From NCBI GenBank assembly GCA_937915725.1, contig CALGGV010000135.1, forward strand, positions 1-11,108: a DNA stretch of 11,108 nt, in the 5' to 3' direction. The stretch comes from an uncultured Selenomonadales bacterium. Its GTDB lineage: Bacteria > Bacillota > Negativicutes > Selenomonadales > Selenomonadaceae. Shown piece after piece: positions 8,213 through 11,108 of the stretch (position 1 is its first letter; each line of letters opens with the position of its first letter). The notes under the pieces were generated by a model that saw only the letters and a list, made by a program, of their open reading frames with translations, did no database searches and was not told the origin of the DNA. Both the position numbers and the translations under genes were made by a program.

Positions 8213-8703
8213 TTAATCTAAGACTTTGTAGGTTACAGCATTTTTATTTTTTTTGTTGGACGTGTCCTCGTTAATCTTGTCATAAACGCTGATTAAATCT
8301 AAAAGTACATCCAGATACATATTGTCAATTTCGGCAAAAGAGCTGTTAAATTCTCGCATTGCGAAAAGATAACAGCTCAATACACCTTCATATGCCGTTA
8401 AGCTTGTTCCGTTGCCTCTGCCGTTTCGTTTTTTTTATTGAAATTTGCATAAAGCATATCAGTCAACGTTTCCAAAACTTCAGTATATTTTGGCAGGACT
8501 TCATCAAGGTATAAATTTTCTACAACTTCTTCTTTTTCCACGCCAAATGCAACGGCGATAACTTCGCAATATTTTTCAACCGTATCATCTTTCATTTTGC
8601 CTTTGCTATCTTCAACCAATTTTGATACTGTAGACCAAAGTTTGGCTTTCATTCTCGGCATTTCAATTTCTTTTCCATTAATTATGATTGTAGGTTTATT
8701 CAT
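8213..8703 (-). CDS. tail assembly chaperone G-T fusion by programmed -1 frameshift
   Basis: Predicted 163-residue frameshift product: 92 residues of the G frame up to Asn decoded by AAC (8430-8428), then 71 residues in the -1 frame to TAA at 8215-8213. In lambda and HK97-type phages G and G-T bind the tape measure and recruit tail tube subunits, and the fusion is made by a minority of ribosomes. The T part opens RNGRGNGTSLTAYEGVL, continues LFAMREFNSSFAEIDNMYLD and VLLDLISVYDKINED, and ends YKVLD. The phenylalanine/aspartate/leucine helix pattern fits T domains. It stops 21 nt before the tape measure ATG, so it exactly fills the space after G. It has no start with a ribosome binding site of its own; the internal ATG at 8359 has none. 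I verified the frame codon by codon. Confidence 0.85.
8340..8378 (-). promoter_or_regulatory. strong hairpin inside the T reading frame, between G and the tape measure
   Basis: The minus-strand RNA can form a 39-nt hairpin. The outer stem is 9 perfect pairs (GAGCTGTTA at 8378-8370 with TAACAGCTC at 8348-8340). It is followed by a 2x2 internal loop and an inner 7-pair stem (TTTTCGC at 8367-8361 with GCGAGAA at 8357-8351, including one G-U) closed by AAT. The G-U pair favours the minus-strand RNA over the opposite strand. TTTT follows the 3' arm, so a weak intrinsic terminator or attenuator is possible. It lies 49 nt past the slippery site, far for a classical frameshift stimulator. Confidence 0.5.
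8398..8703 (-). CDS. tail assembly chaperone G (101 aa)
   Basis: The unshifted product, 101 residues, of the tail assembly chaperone pair. It coats the tape measure and helps tube polymerisation and is absent from the finished virion in the phages where this was studied. The sequence opens MNKPTIIINGKEIEMPRMKA, a short beta hairpin. Helices follow, with KLVEDSKGKMKDDTVEKYCEV, AVAFGVEKEEVVENLYLDEV and VLETLTDMLYANF, typical of phage tail assembly chaperones placed between major tail protein and tape measure. ATG 8703 has AAGGAG about 8 nt upstream; a longer frame from 8760 adds 19 codons without a ribosome binding site and runs through the probable leader. The tail of G past the slippery site is an alternative nine-residue end (ETAEATEQA). 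Family call is well supported by position, size and the frameshift. Confidence 0.88.
   Translation of the reverse strand: MNKPTIIINGKEIEMPRMKAKLWSTVSKLVEDSKGKMKDDTVEKYCEVIAVAFGVEKEEVVENLYLDEVLPKYTEVLETLTDMLYANFNKKNETAEATEQA
8428..8434 (-). other. -1 ribosomal slippery heptamer A AAA AAC
   Basis: In the G frame the codons read AAT AAA AAA AAC GAA, so the heptamer A AAA AAC is positioned as X XXY YYZ, one of the most efficient -1 sites in bacteria. It lies inside a run of eight A (8436-8429), so transcriptional slippage could add to the effect. No clear Shine-Dalgarno-like stimulator is seen 10-14 nt upstream. Confidence 0.88.
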
Positions 8704-8812
8704 TTTTCTTTCTCCTTTGTAATTTTGCCTAAAAACCGCCTTTATTTTGATATTTGGCAAAAGTATCGTAAAAAGTTTTAACCCTGCCTTATTTTCAATA
8801 TTTTGCCCAGTT
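8704..8812 (-). promoter_or_regulatory. 109-nt gap with alternative short stems before the chaperone gene
   Basis: This is the only sizeable gap between genes. On the minus strand one TTTTGCC (8762-8756) can pair either with GGCAAAA upstream (8807-8801, loop 38 nt) or with GGCAAAA downstream (8729-8723, loop 26 nt). The two stems exclude each other and the second ends just before the chaperone Shine-Dalgarno. Each stem is only 7 pairs, four of them A-T, so a regulatory role is a guess. I see no convincing promoter in the gap. Confidence 0.25.
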
Positions 8813-9373
8813 TTAAGCCCCTCCGACGCTTGAATACCAACTTGTCGCTGTCGTTGTATCTGTTGCGTCTGCCTCTTTTACTTCATATACTTTTTTATTG
8901 TCCAAACGTGCTACAAATTTCCCCTCTATCGAATGCAAGCCGTACTCTAAACTTTCGCCGCGTGTATTTGAATCTTCCTGTGACGGCGCAAATTTCCCTT
9001 TATAAAAGCATTTATACCATACTTTTCCTTCATCTGTATCTTCTTCATACATTATCGCTACATTCGGCGCGGCGGCGTCCCCCAGTACTGACAGTTTTTT
9101 TGTTGTTGAATCATACGTATACCCCAAAAGTGCCGCTTGGTCTTCCAATGGCAAACGCGCTACTTCAAGTGTCATTGTGCGCTCCCGTGTGTTTGTTTTT
9201 GTATCCAACGCCATATTGTCCCCATAAAGTTTCGCCTCGTCATTTTCCGGACTGATTGACACTGAATTCACTCCAATAAGGCGTTTCGGTGTCTCATACA
9301 CCGGCGCGGTTGTCGCTGTATCTGCTGTTGTCATTCTTGCATAATGCAACTTTGATAATCCGATTATCGCCAT
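8813..9373 (-). CDS. major tail tube protein, phi13 family (186 aa)
   Basis: Forms the stacked rings of the tail tube through which DNA passes. The sequence follows the phi13-type major tail protein pattern: IGLSKLHYARMT near the start, VYETPKRLIGVNSVSIS (about residues 25-41), a tube-core stretch TMTLEVARLPLEDQAALLGY (about 66-85), NVAIMYEEDTDEGKVWYKCF with KGKFAPSQEDSNTRGESLEY (about 104-141), and a final beta strand before a Thr/Ser-rich tail. Length fits the family (about 180-210). I chose ATG 9373, not the TTG three codons upstream, because GGAGG abuts that TTG but is 9 nt from the ATG. It begins 5 nt after the tail terminator stop and is followed by the chaperones, the standard siphophage order. 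No extra Ig-like domain is present. Confidence 0.92.
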   Translation of the reverse strand: MAIIGLSKLHYARMTTADTATTAPVYETPKRLIGVNSVSISPENDEAKLYGDNMALDTKTNTRERTMTLEVARLPLEDQAALLGYTYDSTTKKLSVLGDAAAPNVAIMYEEDTDEGKVWYKCFYKGKFAPSQEDSNTRGESLEYGLHSIEGKFVARLDNKKVYEVKEADATDTTTATSWYSSVGGA

Positions 9374-9378
9374 AACTT

Positions 9379-9753
9379 TCAACCTCCTATTACAATTTTA
9401 AAATCTGCTATCATCATTCGTACTCCATCTTGATCTATAAACGGCGTTGCTTGTACCCGCGTAAATCCCATTTCTCCCATTATGTTTTTTACCGCCGAAT
9501 ACAGCGCGGCATAATCGCCTTCGCCTGTGATTATGTGTATCCTTATTGTTACCCTATGTAGTTTTTCTCGATTATCGCCGTGCAGTGTCGGTACGTCTGA
9601 AATTTGCCCATAAACCAAAATTGGAAAATCCGGATACACTGATGGAGCCTTGAAATGAAAAATGGAACTTTCGCCTTTTGGTAAAAGTTCCATCATCTCC
9701 GAATTGTTTTTTAGTGCTGAATATACCATTTCTTCTAACTCGCAGGTTTCCAT
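9379..9753 (-). CDS. tail terminator/completion protein, gp17/DUF3168 type (124 aa)
   Basis: Caps the head-proximal end of the tail tube and stops its growth, giving the surface that meets the head completion proteins. At 124 residues it has the expected size. It has the family's alpha/beta layout: an N-terminal helix (LEEMVYSALKNN), FPILVYGQISDVP, a strand pair around HRVTIRIHIITGEGDYAALYSAVKNIM, and the closing GFTRVQATPFIDQDGVRMMIADFKIVI. The pattern of a region with strands ending in an Ile/Val-rich last strand is typical of DUF3168/gpU-like terminators. ATG 9753 has AAAGG about 7 nt upstream. It overlaps the gp10-type gene by 19 nt and precedes the tube gene by 5 nt, which matches the usual terminator then tube order. 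Confidence 0.85.
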   Translation of the reverse strand: METCELEEMVYSALKNNSEMMELLPKGESSIFHFKAPSVYPDFPILVYGQISDVPTLHGDNREKLHRVTIRIHIITGEGDYAALYSAVKNIMGEMGFTRVQATPFIDQDGVRMMIADFKIVIGG

Positions 9754-10151
9754 AATTTGACCTTTCCTACTGCTCCTTGAATTGCATTCTTAACATCGTC
9801 TTTTATTTCGTCAACGTGTGCATCGAACGCAGGATAAAAAAATGGTTTGCCGTTTACGCCAAATTCTACAAATTTTCCGTAAGGTACACCTTTGGAATTT
9901 TTGGCGTTTGCAGTTATTTCATAAGCCGCGCCTTCTGCAACTGCCGTATTTTTTAATGAATCTCTCAATTTGCCTGTATCTACTGGACAACGGCTTTTCG
10001 CGTCTTCATATATCGTATTTGCGCCTTTTTTTATCGCTAATTTTGCCGCCTCTACAACTTGTTCGCCTTTCTCGCGCAGTTTTTGTACTGCTTTTTCAAC
10101 GCCTTCCAAAGACATTGCTTTTACTTTCCCTGCCCTATATCGCCTAGCCAT
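9735..10151 (-). CDS. HK97 gp10-type head-tail joining protein (138 aa)
   Basis: A neck protein of the HK97 gp10 family, acting where head and tail join. It has an N-terminal helix rich in Lys/Glu (GVEKAVQKLREKGEQVVEAA), then the diagnostic CPVDTGKLRDSLK (about residues 55-67), and then VPYGKFVEFGVNGKPFFYPA (about 89-108), which matches the conserved YGxFVEFG...PFxxPA motif. A C-terminal helix (HVDEIKDDVKNAIQGAVGKV) closes it. ATG 10151 overlaps the head closure stop by 8 nt with GGAAG about 9 nt upstream. An internal ATG at 10115 (Met13) with GGGAAAG ahead could be a second choice, since residues 1-12 are only basic and not part of the usual fold. Family call is firm. Confidence 0.9.
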   Translation of the reverse strand: MARRYRAGKVKAMSLEGVEKAVQKLREKGEQVVEAAKLAIKKGANTIYEDAKSRCPVDTGKLRDSLKNTAVAEGAAYEITANAKNSKGVPYGKFVEFGVNGKPFFYPAFDAHVDEIKDDVKNAIQGAVGKVKLWKPAS

Positions 10152-10506
10152 CTTTTATCACTTCCATACATTCAAATTGTAACCACGTCCGCCGATTTTC
10201 TAAATCATAAGGCGCGGTTGTTATTTTCAACCTACGCCCGCGCCATATTATTTCATCGTCCGGCAAAATATCTGTCCTGTACCTTATTGTTATCCGATAA
10301 GTTACAGTATTTATTCTTTCTGGCGTTGTATCTTCTATCTTTCCTGTTAGTGGCAAAACTTTTGCCCATACCATACAACGCACATTTTCTTCTCTTTTTA
10401 TTATATCCCCGCGATTGTTTCTTTCTGTCTCATAATAAATTACGCTGATTCTTTCGCTTAATTCATCTACTGTCATTTGCTTTAGTGCTAATCCTACCTG
10501 CCGCAT
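10144..10506 (-). CDS. phage head closure / head-tail adaptor protein (120 aa)
   Basis: A head completion protein of the SPP1 gp16/HK97 gp9 class (Phage_H_T_join), which seals the portal after packaging and gives the docking site for the tail. At 120 residues it is the usual length. Signatures: an N-terminal stretch ending LSERISVIYYETERNNRGDI, the middle VRCMVWAKVLPLTGKI, INTVTYRITIRYRTDILPDD, and IIWRGRRLKITTAPYDLENR followed by TWLQFECMEV. The beta-barrel pattern with the late RGRRLKI and final strand is typical. ATG 10506 is fixed by GGAGG located inside the end of the preceding gene, about 9 nt before it, with 4 nt between that gene's stop and this ATG. A much longer frame from 10764 is rejected (see rejected list). 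Confidence 0.9.
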   Translation of the reverse strand: MRQVGLALKQMTVDELSERISVIYYETERNNRGDIIKREENVRCMVWAKVLPLTGKIEDTTPERINTVTYRITIRYRTDILPDDEIIWRGRRLKITTAPYDLENRRTWLQFECMEVIKDG

Positions 10507-10510
10507 TGTC

Positions 10511-11108
10511 TTAGCCTCCGGATAAAGTATAATCCTTAGCCGCAGTAGCTGCGCCTTGAACATATTTAAAACTATTTCCGGAAAAATCTTTAAGCAAAAT
10601 GGTAGTAGAAATTGAATCTTCGGATAAAGTGAGTTGAGGGCTGCCGCCAACAACAGAATCAGTAACAGTGGTATTGCTACTCTCGATATAAATTGTATCA
10701 TTGTTGCTAAATCCGCTAAGGACATTATCGCCCTCACTGACATTACCGCTAAACAAAAATACATTACCTGTGCCGTTACTGTAAATTGTATCGTTACCCG
10801 CGCCGCCCAATATCGTACAATTAGCCGCCGTGCCGAATATAGAAACTAAATCTGCACCATCGCCGCCATTTATCGATACATTTAACCCGCTGTTATAAAT
10901 AACTTCAGTACCTGCGCCGCCTTCGATTGTCACATAATCGCCTTGATTATTGACTGTATCGTTACCGGCTCCCGCGCTTATGCTTACATAATCCCCGCTA
11001 TTTATCACAGAATCATTGCCGCCAATAGCATCAATTGTATATCTGTCTTTATCGTTGATTAAAGTTTTGGAGCCTTTGTCATTACCGCCGGTACCTTTCA
11101 ACAAGCGC
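10511..11108 (-). CDS. RTX-like beta-roll repeat protein, N-terminus outside the window
   Basis: At least 198 residues; the frame is open to the window edge (an Arg codon at 11107-11105 and a TTG at 11104 that need not be the start), so the true N-terminus lies upstream. Positions below count from that TTG. Residues about 25-140 are 18-20-residue repeats of the hemolysin-type calcium-binding class, alternating GGAGNDTV with NSGDYVTI or similar (for example GGNDSVINSGDYVSI, GGAGNDTIYSN). The Asp of each GGxGxD turn is the usual calcium ligand and is mostly kept, except GGAGTEV. After the repeats comes GFSNNDTIYIESSN and a Ser/Thr-rich end (TTILLKDFSGNSFKYVQG), which is the standard closing of such beta rolls. 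It sits 4 nt before the head closure gene and carries that gene's ribosome binding site, so it is in the structural operon. It could be a decoration protein or a C-terminal extension of a connector; which one cannot be decided here. Confidence 0.8.
   Translation of the reverse strand, partial: RLLKGTGGNDKGSKTLINDKDRYTIDAIGGNDSVINSGDYVSISAGAGNDTVNNQGDYVTIEGGAGTEVIYNSGLNVSINGGDGADLVSIFGTAANCTILGGAGNDTIYSNGTGNVFLFSGNVSEGDNVLSGFSNNDTIYIESSNTTVTDSVVGGSPQLTLSEDSISTTILLKDFSGNSFKYVQGAATAAKDYTLSGG
10685..11032 (-). repeat. RTX-like 18-20 residue tandem repeats
   Basis: Six diverged units in the preceding protein, beginning AIGGNDSV, AGAGNDTV, GGAGTEVI, GGDGADLV, GGAGNDTI and SEGDNVLS. The first three are 18 residues, twice the 9-residue RTX nonapeptide, and later ones are 20 or longer. 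They are diverged at DNA level, so replication slippage is not recent. Confidence 0.75.

Noticed and set aside
8763..8800. TTGAAA and TACGAT as a possible promoter in the gap before the chaperone gene
   Set aside because: The spacing is 22 nt, too long for a sigma-70-type promoter, and the whole operon is otherwise tightly linked.
8803..9255. Plus-strand 150-codon open frame
   Set aside because: Antisense to the well-supported major tail protein, with Leu/Pro/Ser-rich composition typical of a shadow.
9818..10448. Three overlapping plus-strand open frames (starting 9818, 9970 and 10059)
   Set aside because: All lie opposite the gp10-type and head closure genes, have no ribosome binding site that I see and are Phe/Leu-rich shadows.
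253..10506. Difference in strand purine content: minus strand about 72% purine in one sampled line of the gp10-type gene, about 50% in the hub gene
   Set aside because: Amino acid composition explains it (Lys/Glu-rich neck proteins against Asn/Thr/Tyr-rich hub); I have no evidence for separate origin.
10507..10764. An upstream extension of the head closure frame that would add about 86 residues with hydrophobic, membrane-like stretches
   Set aside because: It lies in an alternate frame of the RTX repeat gene, the ATG at 10506 has a clear GGAGG, and the 120-residue product is the normal family length.
10685..11032. RTX repeats as a CRISPR or DNA-level tandem array
   Set aside because: The repetition is at protein level with diverged codons; no identical repeats with spacers exist.
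1..11108. Diversity-generating retroelement or toxin system linked to the tail genes
   Set aside because: No reverse transcriptase, template repeat or toxin-like catalytic domain is visible in the window; YD-like units alone are not enough.

Overview
The window is a stretch of a tailed-phage (siphovirus-type) late structural operon, most likely part of an integrated prophage. Every gene I can support lies on the minus strand, so the operon reads from right (11108) to left (1). Spot counts suggest GC around 40%. The host is not certain. The 18-residue RTX-like repeats and the style of the tail genes resemble Firmicutes-type gut bacteria, perhaps Negativicutes, but this is an inference from style and not a database result.

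Layout in transcription order: (1) 11108-10511, the 3' part of a protein made of RTX-like beta-roll repeats, cut by the window edge. (2) 10506-9379, head-tail joining and tail completion genes: an SPP1 gp16/HK97-type head closure protein, an HK97 gp10-type protein and a gp17/DUF3168-type tail terminator, overlapping or nearly touching. (3) 9373-8813, a phi13-family major tail tube protein. (4) A 109-nt gap with alternative short stems. (5) 8703-8213, the tail assembly chaperone pair G and G-T, joined by a -1 slippery heptamer (A AAA AAC) that I could place exactly in frame. The T part is a 71-codon reading frame without its own good start and fills what would otherwise be a 206-nt gap. (6) 8191-4172, a 1339-residue tape measure protein with two kinds of internal repeat. 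(7) 4158-3793 and 3775-3377, two small beta-rich proteins of unknown family in the distal-tail position. (8) 3375-253, a 1040-residue tail hub/tip protein carrying two LamG-like regions at its N-terminus and an acidic linker plus YD-like repeats inserted before its C-terminal hub-like domain. (9) 253-14, a 79-residue probable tail-tip protein. (10) The first codons of one more gene at 14-1, coupled by a TAATG overlap.

Together these genes close the DNA-filled head, build and terminate the tail tube around the tape measure with help from G and G-T, and make the adsorption tip. Most starts have a clear Shine-Dalgarno sequence. Gaps are short, which fits one polycistronic late transcript. No tRNA, rRNA, CRISPR array, insertion sequence, integrase, attachment site or convincing promoter is visible.

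The points most worth a second look are the exact frameshift site and the strong hairpin inside the T frame, the RTX repeat protein in the head-joining position, the LamG/YD architecture of the hub protein, and the 65-residue repeats in the tape measure.
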